In this document: positions 50,527-60,233 of the stretch, piece by piece
How the letters are laid out: each line of letters opens with the position of its first letter
Numbering within the stretch: position 1 is the stretch's first letter
Origin: a virus
Strand: one strand, 5' to 3'
Virus record (IMG/VR): IMGVR_UViG_3300037504_000588
Span: 1 to 64,000 of that record
DNA length: 64,000 bases
The notes under the pieces: generated by a model
Database searches by the model: none
What the model saw: the letters and a program-made list of their open reading frames with translations, nothing else
What the model was told of the DNA's origin: nothing
Made by a program: the position numbers and the translations under genes

Positions 50527-52537
50527 AAAAAAAAGTAGATTATCAGATAAAAAATTAAGAGGATTAAGTCAATATTGTGCTAAACACGGTGCTGAACAAA
50601 CAGCAATACATTATGGACTTAAATTAGAAACATTAAATCGTTATTTGAGAGAAGCTAAAAAAAGAAATATTAATGTAGAGGATTCTAATAGGTGGTTACG
50701 TGAGATACGTGATAATTTTACAGATGAAGAGCTTAGAGCAATAGCAACAGGAGGAAGGGTGCTTCCAGGCATAGAAAAGGTTCCTATTATATCTTTTGAA
50801 GGACAAAGGATCAGGATAGGCGCTATGACAGATACACATATAGGCAGCAAATATTCAAAAGAAGAAAGAATATATCAAGCTTTCAACGAATTTAAAAAAG
50901 AAAAAGTTGATTTTATTGTCCACTCTGGAGATGTAACTGAAGGTATGTCACATCGCCCAGGACATATATATGAATTAGATGCTTTAGGTTATGATCAACA
51001 AAAAGAAAAAGCTATCAATATATTCGGACAATGGTCAGATACTGATATATATGCTATAGACGGAAATCATGACAGATGGTTTATCAAGAGCAATGGAGCA
51101 TATATTGTGAAAGATATTTCTAATCTTTTAAGAAATTTTCACTATCTTGGACAGGACGAGGGAGATATTAGTCTTAAAGGGAAGGCTACATTAAAGCTGT
51201 GGCATGGAGAGGACGGAAACTGTTTTTCAGATGATACAGAAATATTAACTAAAGAGAGTGGATTTATACCATTTTCAAAATTAACAAAAGATATGCATGT
51301 TGCTACTATGCAAAAAGAAGGACATATCTTTGAATGGCAAAAACCAACCCACATTACAAGTGAAGATTATAGTGGAGAGATGATTAATATAAAACATAGA
51401 TGTGTTGATATTAATATAACTCCCAATCATGGCATGTGGGCTAAACACACTCAATCTGTTTTAAACAGACTTTCTAAATTAAAACACAAAGAAAAATCAC
51501 ATAGAAAGTTAAAAGATGGATGGTTTAAAATTACTGCAAAAGAATTGTTATCTAATTTTAGAAAGCAGAAGTTTAAACTTCCTAAAACAGTGAATGATTT
51601 TGTATTTAAACCTGTGGAAAAATTCATGGAAATACAAAAGATTGAACCTAAAAATAAGGGAATGGATTCACGGATGAACCATGTTGGTACTATTTGTACG
51701 CTTGATTTAGTAAGGTTAATATCTTGGTATGTGACAGAAGGATATGCAAATAAAAACCAAATAACAATATCTCAATATAAGAACATTAACAAAAGTAATT
51801 ATAATGAGATATTAGAATTAGTGTCATCTTTAGGTGTGAATTACACTGCATCTGATAAATCAATATCAATTCATGGTAAAGAATTATCGGAATATCTTAT
51901 TAAGAGTTGTGGCAGTGGGTCATATCATAAATATCTTCCTGAATGGATCAAAGAAGGAAACAAAACAATATTAAATGTTGCCTTTAAAACTATGATAAAG
52001 GGAGATGGATGGAAAAGAGGAAAATCTTTTGGGTACAGAAGTGTAAGTAAAAGATTACGTGAAGACTTTGGGCTTATTGCATTAAAACTTGGATATGCTG
52101 TTAATTATAATGGCGATCAAGTATATGTTAATACAGTACAAATAAATCCCTCTATTGTTAAAAAACCTACAACGTTTTATTATAAAGGCAAAGTATATTG
52201 TTGTGAGGTTCCTAATGGATTGATATATGTTAGAAGAAATGGAAAAACATTATGGACACACAACAGCTATGCGCTTAGTTACCGGTTACAGAAGATAATA
52301 GAGAGTCTTAGCGGAGGAGAGAAACCAAATGCATTAATTTGCGGACATACTCATAAATATGTCAAGATTTTTGAACGCAATATTTATACTATATCTGTAG
52401 GAACGATGCAGCAGCAAACAAAATGGATGAGAGGTAAGCGTATTGCTGCACATACAGGATTCTCTATCATAGATTTATGGGTTAATGAAAAAGGAATTTG
52501 TAAATTAACAGACACTTGGTATCCGTTCTTTATATAA
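50513..52537 (+). CDS. Metallophosphoesterase interrupted by an intein
   Basis: I choose ATG 50513 (674 residues in the precursor). Residues about 10-50 (KKLRGLSQYCAKHGAEQTAI...LNRYLREAK) look like a helix-turn-helix. The extein has calcineurin-like motifs: GAMTDTHIGS (DxH), VHSGDVTEGM (GDxxE), IDGNHDRWF (GNHD), LKLWHGEDGN and, after the intein, LICGHTHKYV (GHTH). Removing the 348-residue intein gives a 326-residue enzyme ending in WYPFFI. An intein at a catalytic site of a phage enzyme is typical of homing-driven insertion. The substrate could be nucleic acid or a nucleotide. Confidence 0.85.
   Translation: MTKNEKKSRLSDKKLRGLSQYCAKHGAEQTAIHYGLKLETLNRYLREAKKRNINVEDSNRWLREIRDNFTDEELRAIATGGRVLPGIEKVPIISFEGQRIRIGAMTDTHIGSKYSKEERIYQAFNEFKKEKVDFIVHSGDVTEGMSHRPGHIYELDALGYDQQKEKAINIFGQWSDTDIYAIDGNHDRWFIKSNGAYIVKDISNLLRNFHYLGQDEGDISLKGKATLKLWHGEDGNCFSDDTEILTKESGFIPFSKLTKDMHVATMQKEGHIFEWQKPTHITSEDYSGEMINIKHRCVDINITPNHGMWAKHTQSVLNRLSKLKHKEKSHRKLKDGWFKITAKELLSNFRKQKFKLPKTVNDFVFKPVEKFMEIQKIEPKNKGMDSRMNHVGTICTLDLVRLISWYVTEGYANKNQITISQYKNINKSNYNEILELVSSLGVNYTASDKSISIHGKELSEYLIKSCGSGSYHKYLPEWIKEGNKTILNVAFKTMIKGDGWKRGKSFGYRSVSKRLREDFGLIALKLGYAVNYNGDQVYVNTVQINPSIVKKPTTFYYKGKVYCCEVPNGLIYVRRNGKTLWTHNSYALSYRLQKIIESLSGGEKPNALICGHTHKYVKIFERNIYTISVGTMQQQTKWMRGKRIAAHTGFSIIDLWVNEKGICKLTDTWYPFFI
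51221..52264 (+). mobile_element. LAGLIDADG-type intein in metallophosphoesterase
   Basis: The element begins with Cys (CFSDDTEIL, block A) and ends at LWTHN followed by Ser in the downstream extein: the canonical C...HN|S splice junction. Inside, VRLISWYVTEGYANKNQI and FKTMIKGDGWKRG are the two LAGLIDADG-type motifs of a homing endonuclease. It spans 348 codons and lies directly after the WHGEDGN part of the extein, i.e. at the active site. Autocatalytic splicing is inferred from intact terminal residues. Confidence 0.85.
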
Positions 52538-52544
52538 AAATATT

Positions 52545-52751
52545 ATGAATACAGAAAAGTTAAAAAAATTAATAAGGTGTTGTTTTTTAGAGAGAGGTAA
52601 TGAAGATTATGTCTTATTAAAGGATATTATTGATTTAGTTGATTTGTTCACACAAGAAGGAGATGGTGTGAAAATATTCAAACAAAGGTTTGTAGAAGTA
52701 GACACTACTTTACAAAAAGATAAAATACAATTTCAAAGTAACGTTACATAG
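52545..52751 (+). CDS. Small hypothetical protein
   Basis: The 68-residue protein (MNTEKLKKLIRCCFLERGNE..., LKDIIDLVDLFTQEG) shows two helices and an acidic centre. It sits between the phosphoesterase and MuF-type genes. Confidence 0.5.
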   Translation: MNTEKLKKLIRCCFLERGNEDYVLLKDIIDLVDLFTQEGDGVKIFKQRFVEVDTTLQKDKIQFQSNVT

Positions 52752-52753
52752 TT

Positions 52754-53689
52754 ATGTTATTTACTTCAACACAAATTCAAGATATTTTATATATAATTGA
52801 AAAGAATCATCTTATCTATGCAGGTGTTTCAATAGGATTTGATGTGTTAAGTGAATACGATAAGCGCATCTTGAAAGATTCTGGGATAGATATAGATAAG
52901 ATTAGTAGAGATTGGACTCCCTTTGAACAGAGCTTCTATTTTGGAAGATTAAGTCAATTATTAAACGATCAACAAGTCAAGAAGCTAAAATACAATGATT
53001 TTGTAAAATACCTTAAAAAGGGACAATACATTCCACTTAATAATCTTGAAAGAGACATGTTGAGCATTGCAAAGCAACGTTCATATAGACATATTAAGAA
53101 CTTAGGAAAAAATATTGGAGAAGATGTTAATGGAATGGTGTTTGAAGAAGATAAAAAGTTGAGAATGCGCAGAGAAAAGGTTATAGGAAAAGAGTTAGAA
53201 AGAGGTATTCAGGAACGCAACTCACTTTCTACTATAGTCAGAGAAATAGGAAAGAAAACAGGAGATTGGCAACGTAACTTGGGACGTATTGTAGACACTG
53301 AATTTAATACAGTAATGCAAGAAGGGCGTGCATCTCAAATATTAAGAGAGGGTGGAGAAGAAGCAAGAGTTTACAAGACAGTCTATCCTGGAGCTTGTAG
53401 GCATTGTATTAGATTGTATCTGACAGGAGGTATTGGAAGTAAGCCAAAAGTCTTTTTATTAAGAGAGCTTATTGACAATGGTTCTAATATAGGGAGAAAG
53501 GTTGCAGAATGGAAGCCTGTTGTGGAGAGTACTCATCCTCACTGTAGGTGCAATCTATACCATTTAGAAGAAGGGAAGGAGTGGAATGAAGAAACAGGAA
53601 GGTTTGAATATCCAGAAAAATATGAAACACATATAGAAAGAAAAAGTAAGGTTAGGGTAGCGGTAGGAGATAAAGAGTTTTTTGTTTAA
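52754..53689 (+). CDS. MuF-type minor head protein
   Basis: The 311-residue protein has a typical phage Mu F-like C-terminal domain: LGRIVDTEFNTVMQEGRASQ, VYPGACRHCIRLYLTGG, LRELIDNGSNIGRKVAEW and ESTHPHCRCNLYH, where CRHC and HPHCRC bind metal. MuF proteins attach to the portal and connect to head assembly, in line with its place downstream of the portal gene. The N-terminal half is helical. It is somewhat shorter than the Mu protein. Confidence 0.85.
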   Translation: MLFTSTQIQDILYIIEKNHLIYAGVSIGFDVLSEYDKRILKDSGIDIDKISRDWTPFEQSFYFGRLSQLLNDQQVKKLKYNDFVKYLKKGQYIPLNNLERDMLSIAKQRSYRHIKNLGKNIGEDVNGMVFEEDKKLRMRREKVIGKELERGIQERNSLSTIVREIGKKTGDWQRNLGRIVDTEFNTVMQEGRASQILREGGEEARVYKTVYPGACRHCIRLYLTGGIGSKPKVFLLRELIDNGSNIGRKVAEWKPVVESTHPHCRCNLYHLEEGKEWNEETGRFEYPEKYETHIERKSKVRVAVGDKEFFV

Positions 53690-53703
53690 AGAATTAAATA
53701 AAT

Positions 53704-53997
53704 ATGAAGGAACTAACAGAAGAGCATCTTATTGACTGGTGGTTAAATAAATACCACAACACATCTCTAAAAAAAATAAGAGAAGAGCATCCAGAATGGG
53801 GGGATCATAATCCAGAATATACATCTCATATATTCTATGATGCATATCCTGTTACGCAAGAACAACATGATGAGTGGTGCGAATGGGCTAAAAAAGAAGT
53901 AAAGAAATATTTTAAACTATCTAAAATAGGTTTAAACAAATCTTTTGGCTTTATATATCTTAATACATCACCTAAAGTAATGAAATTAAAAATATAG
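53704..53997 (+). CDS. Hypothetical protein
   Basis: The 97-residue protein has LIDWWLNKYHNTSLKKIREE and HPEWGDHNPEYTSHIFYDAY. Similar short proteins lie next to head genes in other phages, but I cannot give a role. Confidence 0.55.
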   Translation: MKELTEEHLIDWWLNKYHNTSLKKIREEHPEWGDHNPEYTSHIFYDAYPVTQEQHDEWCEWAKKEVKKYFKLSKIGLNKSFGFIYLNTSPKVMKLKI

Positions 53998-54072
53998 TAA
54001 AAATAATGATATTTAATAAAAATTTTTTTATATTTATAAAAATTTGTTTTTTTTGAATAATGTTACTAATTA

Positions 54073-54558
54073 GTGGGGATCAAAAGTAAAATAAAGCAAG
54101 AGAAGTTAGATAGGATTAATTATAGCAATATTTTTAATTTTGATGAAGAAAAAAGAAATAAGATATGTAAATCTCTTAATGTAGAAACCAAAGAACTATC
54201 AGGAAAAGAAGTTAAAGAGATGTTAAGCCTAAAAGTAAAGCAATCCAAGGTCTTCATATCTAAATTAGAAGATAGTATAATTAAATTGTTGGATAAGATT
54301 GTTATACCTGCTAATTCTTCTGTAGAAGGAAATATTCCTGAAATATTTCGAGATAGGGTAAATATACCTTATAATCTTTATTCTTACAATCAAATATTTA
54401 GTCGAGACAGCGATGGATTAATGCAGAGTTATAATAGACATGTTATTGAATTAATAGAAAAGAAAGTAGAGTGTAAAAAATTACAAATAATTTGTGATAA
54501 TATTTGTGTTAGTCAAATATATAAAATTCCGATAGTTTTGTTAAATAAACTGGTATAA
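54073..54558 (+). CDS. Hypothetical protein with GTG start
   Basis: The frame starts with GTG at 54073 (161 residues); no in-frame ATG upstream is useful. The sequence is Ile/Lys-rich with a helical SLKVKQSKVFISKLEDSIIK segment, then IPANSSVEGNIPEIFRDRV. It lies twelve bases upstream of the polyvalent gene. Function unknown. Confidence 0.55.
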   Translation: MGIKSKIKQEKLDRINYSNIFNFDEEKRNKICKSLNVETKELSGKEVKEMLSLKVKQSKVFISKLEDSIIKLLDKIVIPANSSVEGNIPEIFRDRVNIPYNLYSYNQIFSRDSDGLMQSYNRHVIELIEKKVECKKLQIICDNICVSQIYKIPIVLLNKLV

Positions 54559-54569
54559 TAAATTTATAT

Positions 54570-57500
54570 ATGAAAGATATATTTAAAAAAATATTAGGTA
54601 TTCCAACTTTAGAAGAAAAAGCAGAAGAATATATACAACTTGAAAATGAAAAGGAGCTGTTAAAAGGTGATATAGACAATGCGGCAGAAGAGTTTCAATA
54701 TATGTCATATGTAAGAAAGTCAGGAATTGAAAAATGCAACAACGAAGAGATAAAAGAACGTATTGAAGACAAATACAATGATTTTATCGCCGAGCACCTC
54801 TCTAATGTTAAGAAATTAAGAGAAAGAAAGAAGGAGATTGACTTACGTTTACAAAAATTAAACAAGGACGAAAGGATAAAAAAGGGAATAGGGGAATTAA
54901 AAAAGATTAATGCATATAATACTTTAAAAAAAGCGTACAAATTAGGAAGATTATCACACAGTGCATTTGATAAGATTTGTAAAGCCAAGCAAGGTAAAGT
55001 TAAATTTGCAGATGTGTTGGTTTATGATAAAGATTTAAATCAGTTATATTTAAAGCGTAAATCTGATAGTACATTTGAACCCGAAAAGTGGGGTCTTCCT
55101 GGAGGACATGTTGATTTGCATGAAGATTGCAAAGAGGCTGCAATACGTGAATTGCAAGAAGAAACAGGAATAGATGTAAAATCTAAAGATTTAGAGTTAA
55201 TTGGTAAATATGATAAAGGTGGTGTATATATTGAATATTATAAAGTTTATCTAAAAGAAGAAAAGCCTCAAATAACACTTGAATCAAGCGAACATCAAGA
55301 TTATAAATGGGGAAGATTTGATGATTTTACAAAAGAGGAGATGTTGTTAAATCTACACTCTAATTTAGAGGATATTTTAAATCCTTTAAAAAGAAATATA
55401 AGTATTATAAAAAAAGCAATAGATCAAGGGTTAATAAGTAAAGATCAATTGATTGATATTGTAAAAGCTAAAAAAGACCCCTGTTGGGAAGGATATGAAC
55501 AATACGGAACAAAAAAGAAAGACGGGAAGGAAGTTCCAAATTGTGTAAAAAAAGCAGACGAAGATTGGGACAGTTGGGAAGAAATGGAAAAAAGTGAAGA
55601 CGAAGAAACCCCTTCCAATGGAACAATAAAACCTTCAACCAGAGATGGTAAAAAGGCAATGGTATGGATGGATGGTAAATGGCATCACTTTGGACAGAAA
55701 GGAGCAAAGCATAATTACTCTAAAGAAGCAAGGGAAGCTGCAAAAGCAAGACATAAAAAGAACCTTGAAGGAAGCGATCCTCGATCTAAAGCATTCAGGG
55801 TATATTGGAAGAAGTATTGGGAGAAAGGTGGTAAGGTCAAAGAAACTGACACAACAAAGGCAGAAGCTGATTATTTTAATATTATTGATGAAGATGATGA
55901 TATTTTTAAATCTTGGTCTTCTGATCTTAAAAATAGGTTCCCTAATGGTGATTGGAGAACAATAAATGGAGCTAAGGTTTTTATCAATAATGGTAGGGTT
56001 ATAGCTGGGTTAGATGGTTTTAATGGAATGATAGATAATTACTTTAAAGAAAATAAGGAAAGTAAAATTAAAATATCTAAAGAAACAGATAAAGCTTATT
56101 TACTGAATAAAGATGGAGTTGAGTTTTGGGTGCAAAAAAGATGGTACAATAAAGACAAAGAGAAGTTAACTCCAAGAGGGGAGAAGGCATTAAATGAGGT
56201 TTTAGAAAAACAATCTAAAGTTGAAGGTGGGAATAAGGATTTTGATATAAAAAAAGAAACACAGAAAGCTTTTCTTTTAGAAAAAAATGGCGTTGAGTTT
56301 TGGGTTCCAAAGTCTTGGTATAAAGATGGAAGTTTAAACAGTAAGGGTTTAGATAATTATTTAGATGCAAAAGAGAAACAAAGACCATATAAAATATGGG
56401 AAGCACCAGGAGGAGATATGTTTAGAGCTTATGATAAAGATGGGTCTGGTAACTATATTCAAATATCAGTAAAAGAAAGAAACCCACAGGGGTATTATGA
56501 GAGGCATAGATATTCAAAAGGAGAGAGCGGATTTTATACTTTTTTCATAAAAGAAAATGGTGATTTTAGTCAAGCAGATAAAAAACAGTTTATAGAAGAT
56601 ATAGAAGATAAATTTGGAGCATATCATGTTAATTATGTTGAAAAATCTTCTATTGATACCCTAATCAAAGCCCTTGAATCAAATAAATTAGATTGGAATA
56701 GCTTTGAAAAAGCTGGAGGACACAAGTATATCCGTAGAGAAGGTACTCCGGGTAATTATAAGTATATATATAAAGAGAGTAAAACAAAAGGTAAAAAGGA
56801 TGATATAATTACTCCAGAGGAACGTGCTAAAAATTTCAAAGAATGGTTTGGGGATTCTAAGGTTGTTGATGAAAACGGAAAGCCTTTGGTTGTTTATCAT
56901 GGAACAGCTTCCGATAAAAAATTTACAGAATTTAAACCTATGTCAAGCAGTGAAGCAAGGCATATACATTTTAATGATAATTTTACATTTTTTACGTCTA
57001 AAAAAGATATAGCAGAAGATTATTCTAACTCTTCTGAATTAATAATGTTTATGCAAGAATATGGGCTTGAAGAAGACGATTATGATCTGTTTTTTGTTCC
57101 ACAAAGTGTACGTGAAGAAAATAAAGATAAATTTGAAAATTATTTAAAAAACAGTCATGGGTTAAGCGAAAGTGAAATAGATGAACTTGATGATTTAGAT
57201 TTAAATAATTATTGGCAGGATTATTTTACAGATTTATTGGCATATTATGACAAAAAACATATATACAGTACATATTTGAAGATAGAAAAACCTAAAATAG
57301 TAAATGCTGAAAAATTATTAAACTCTTTAAGTGAAGAAGAAAAAGATACAATAAGGAACGAACATGAAACCCTTAGAGAGTATATTATAAGTTCTTTTGA
57401 AAGAGAGTATAAAGATAAGGGGTATGATGGGCTCATAATTAAAAACATATTTGATTCTCCTAAATATGGTGAAGTTATAGATGATGAAGGGAAAGAGATG

Positions 57501-60233
57501 AAGAGTGATATTTATATAACAGTATCTCCTAATCAAATCAAATCAGCAACAGAAAACAAAGGAACTTTTGATCCAAATTCAAACGATATAACAAAGTCAA
57601 GTGTTGATACCCTACTAAAAGCCTTTGAATCAGGTATCTTAGATTATGACTTATTTGAAAAGGCAGGGGGTCATAAGTATATCCGTAGGGAAGGGACAAA
57701 GGGTAATTATAAATACATTTATGCAGAACCTCATGGAACAGACGGTGGACATAAAGAGGAGATGGAAGGCTTAGGTCAATTAAATGAAAAAGATTTTTTA
57801 AATAGATTAGGAGAGGCTCTTTATTCGTATAATAAAGAACCTAAAAAAATTAGAGATTTAAGAAAAGATATTATAAATTACCTGTATATTAATTCTGAAG
57901 AATCAATTCTCACCAATAATGATTATTTTAATGATTATGTTCAAGAATGGATTGAAAAAAATAAACCAGTGCACCTTGACAATGATGATTTTGTTAATGA
58001 TTATATACATATAGAAACTGGGGAAAAAGAGAATGCCACTAAATTAATAGAAGAGTATAAAGAATATATAGATTCTTTAGAGGAAAATATGGACACTGAT
58101 GAAGAAGAAGAAGGAGATCAAGAAGAGATAGAAAGATATGAAGAAGAAATTAAGACAATTGTCAAAAATTCTATTACAAGAAGTGATTTACACGAAATCT
58201 TATCAGATTTAAATGAATTAAAATCTAAATTTTATGAAGATAAAAATAAGATTATTGAAAAATATGGAGAATTTACTGGAATAGTTCATTCCTTTAAAGG
58301 AGATGAAGATAATTTATATCCATTATATAAGATAGGTGGTAATGAATTTCATTTAATTAAAGATAAAGAAGATATAGATGAAAAATATAAAGAAGATATA
58401 GTAGAATTGGATGAAATAAGAAGAGAATCTAAAAGGGAATTAACACAAGAAGATATTAAGATTTTAAATTATGCATTAGATAATAAAAAAATAATAAAGT
58501 CTCGATACTTTGATCCAAATTCAAACGACATAACAAAAGCAGGAGGTCATAAGTACATAAGACGTGAAGGAACTCCTGGAAATTATAAATATATCTATAA
58601 TGAGCAAAGCAACAATCAAAAAGAAAGGAAGGAAAAAGGTTCTGATAAAGTAAAAAGTAGTTATGGTTTTGATTATGTTAGTGAAGGTAAAGGAAAGAAT
58701 GGTGCAGTCTTTAAAGTAAAAAATAGTGAAGGCGAAGAGGTAGCGTTGCTTGAATATCATAATATAAACGATAATAAGGTTGAGGTGGACAGAATTTATG
58801 TTAGAGACAAATTTCAGAAAAAGGGGAATGGTCAAAAAATACTAAAAGATATTTTGGATCACGAAAAAGCAGATAGTTTTGAGTTATATCCCTTAGATCA
58901 TGTCCCCTGGGTGAAGATGGGAATGCAGTTTGAGGGAAAAATGCTAAAAATATCTAAAGAGGATTTTGTAGATAAAAATAAGAAAAAGTTAGAGACAGCT
59001 AAATCGCAAGACGAAGACATTCAAAAAGCAGAATATACAAAGGATCAACTTCAAAGTATGGTAGAAGAACATGAGAGACTTATTTCTATCATAGAACCCC
59101 ACGCTAAAATGGATGAGAAAGTTGCAAAGGAAGTTGAGATACAAAAGAAGGAACTGGAAGATTATAAAAAACAACTATCTGAATTGATAGGTAAGGCAGA
59201 TGGTGATGAACTGAATCCTTTTGAAGAGTTTGAATATATAGAAAAAGCACAAAGAGTATATGCAGACAATGCACTTAACCGTAAACTAAAAAGAGTGGGG
59301 AAACCATATGGAAGCACAGGACAAGAAGAAACTCCTAAAGATAAGCCTTCTAAAGAAAGCGATGAATCAAAGCAATCCTCAAAAAGTGTTGAAGATCATG
59401 CTAAACAAGCAAGTGGAGAAGCATTAGAAGAAGCAAGTAAGAATGCCAAAGACCCTGAGATGAGGGAAGCAGCACACAAGGAATTACAGAGGAGAGAAAA
59501 GGAAGAAAAACCAAAAGAAGAGAAAGTACAGGAAGAGGGTTTAGATCAATCTAAAGAAAAAGAAGGTAATTCGCAAAAAGAAGAAGGAAAGGAAGGCGAT
59601 TCACCTAAGGAGGGAAGTTTTTTAGATAAATATAAAGATAAGATAAAAAATTGGACACAAAAAGAAAAAGAATTTTTTCGTAAGGGGTTACATAAGGAAG
59701 GATCAAGGGAGAGAAGAAAATTTGGAGATTTTATAAAAGACAAATCAAAAGGGATAATTAAAGCAGTTAAGCACGAAGTAGAAGAGTTTAAGGAAGCTGG
59801 TCACGGAATAGCAAAATTATTTCAAGGAAAAAAAATAGAAGATAAAGAGAAGGAAGCAGTAAAGAATGTAAGTAAACATCTTGCATTAACTATTGGTAGT
59901 ATTGTTGCAACAGGAGGAGCTGGGCATTTACTTCATGCAGGAATAATGGGGGCATCAAAAGGATTATTTGTACATTATTTAGAACATGTTGGAGTTCAGA
60001 CACTTGGAAGAGCATTGATATTTGCATCAGATGAGGGGAATATAGGAGAAGTGAGAGACGTTGACCCAGAAAAAGTTATTGAACAATTATTGTTAGATTT
60101 TTCAAATTGGGTAAAAAATGAAGAAATTTCAGAAGAAAAGTGGGTTGATATAATGAATGATAGTAAGGAATTATTAGAACAAGAAAAATATAATAAATCT
60201 GAAAAAGAATCAAATAACAAAAGAGATGAATAA
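54570..60233 (+). CDS. Giant polyvalent protein: NUDIX, ART-like and GNAT-like domains
   Basis: The 1,887-residue protein is a chain of domains. A coil (1-110) is followed by a NUDIX hydrolase domain (about 145-275): FADVLVYDK, WGLPGGHVDLHED and the REL-EE-G box. Then comes PCWEGYEQYG...VPNCVKK and GSDPRSKAFRVYWKKYWEKG. ERAKNFKEWFGDSKVVDE, PLVVYHGTASDKKFTEFKP and IKSATENKGTFDPNSNDI (about 749-1007) form an ART-like polyvalent domain. A GNAT-like acetyltransferase (about 1364-1470: VDRIYVRDKFQKKGNGQKIL) follows. Three GGHKYIRREG linkers start at 56715, 57666 and 58542. The C-terminus has a charged tail and a Gly-rich segment. Such proteins are often packaged and injected to modify the host. 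It overlaps the prohead protease gene by eight bases. Confidence 0.8.
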   Translation: MKDIFKKILGIPTLEEKAEEYIQLENEKELLKGDIDNAAEEFQYMSYVRKSGIEKCNNEEIKERIEDKYNDFIAEHLSNVKKLRERKKEIDLRLQKLNKDERIKKGIGELKKINAYNTLKKAYKLGRLSHSAFDKICKAKQGKVKFADVLVYDKDLNQLYLKRKSDSTFEPEKWGLPGGHVDLHEDCKEAAIRELQEETGIDVKSKDLELIGKYDKGGVYIEYYKVYLKEEKPQITLESSEHQDYKWGRFDDFTKEEMLLNLHSNLEDILNPLKRNISIIKKAIDQGLISKDQLIDIVKAKKDPCWEGYEQYGTKKKDGKEVPNCVKKADEDWDSWEEMEKSEDEETPSNGTIKPSTRDGKKAMVWMDGKWHHFGQKGAKHNYSKEAREAAKARHKKNLEGSDPRSKAFRVYWKKYWEKGGKVKETDTTKAEADYFNIIDEDDDIFKSWSSDLKNRFPNGDWRTINGAKVFINNGRVIAGLDGFNGMIDNYFKENKESKIKISKETDKAYLLNKDGVEFWVQKRWYNKDKEKLTPRGEKALNEVLEKQSKVEGGNKDFDIKKETQKAFLLEKNGVEFWVPKSWYKDGSLNSKGLDNYLDAKEKQRPYKIWEAPGGDMFRAYDKDGSGNYIQISVKERNPQGYYERHRYSKGESGFYTFFIKENGDFSQADKKQFIEDIEDKFGAYHVNYVEKSSIDTLIKALESNKLDWNSFEKAGGHKYIRREGTPGNYKYIYKESKTKGKKDDIITPEERAKNFKEWFGDSKVVDENGKPLVVYHGTASDKKFTEFKPMSSSEARHIHFNDNFTFFTSKKDIAEDYSNSSELIMFMQEYGLEEDDYDLFFVPQSVREENKDKFENYLKNSHGLSESEIDELDDLDLNNYWQDYFTDLLAYYDKKHIYSTYLKIEKPKIVNAEKLLNSLSEEEKDTIRNEHETLREYIISSFEREYKDKGYDGLIIKNIFDSPKYGEVIDDEGKEMKSDIYITVSPNQIKSATENKGTFDPNSNDITKSSVDTLLKAFESGILDYDLFEKAGGHKYIRREGTKGNYKYIYAEPHGTDGGHKEEMEGLGQLNEKDFLNRLGEALYSYNKEPKKIRDLRKDIINYLYINSEESILTNNDYFNDYVQEWIEKNKPVHLDNDDFVNDYIHIETGEKENATKLIEEYKEYIDSLEENMDTDEEEEGDQEEIERYEEEIKTIVKNSITRSDLHEILSDLNELKSKFYEDKNKIIEKYGEFTGIVHSFKGDEDNLYPLYKIGGNEFHLIKDKEDIDEKYKEDIVELDEIRRESKRELTQEDIKILNYALDNKKIIKSRYFDPNSNDITKAGGHKYIRREGTPGNYKYIYNEQSNNQKERKEKGSDKVKSSYGFDYVSEGKGKNGAVFKVKNSEGEEVALLEYHNINDNKVEVDRIYVRDKFQKKGNGQKILKDILDHEKADSFELYPLDHVPWVKMGMQFEGKMLKISKEDFVDKNKKKLETAKSQDEDIQKAEYTKDQLQSMVEEHERLISIIEPHAKMDEKVAKEVEIQKKELEDYKKQLSELIGKADGDELNPFEEFEYIEKAQRVYADNALNRKLKRVGKPYGSTGQEETPKDKPSKESDESKQSSKSVEDHAKQASGEALEEASKNAKDPEMREAAHKELQRREKEEKPKEEKVQEEGLDQSKEKEGNSQKEEGKEGDSPKEGSFLDKYKDKIKNWTQKEKEFFRKGLHKEGSRERRKFGDFIKDKSKGIIKAVKHEVEEFKEAGHGIAKLFQGKKIEDKEKEAVKNVSKHLALTIGSIVATGGAGHLLHAGIMGASKGLFVHYLEHVGVQTLGRALIFASDEGNIGEVRDVDPEKVIEQLLLDFSNWVKNEEISEEKWVDIMNDSKELLEQEKYNKSEKESNNKRDE

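Noticed and set aside
54000-54072. Promoter from TATATTTA motifs near 46858 and 54040
   Set aside because: The -7-like motif is present but a TTTG 19-20 bases upstream is missing and the local T-rich composition makes chance matches likely.
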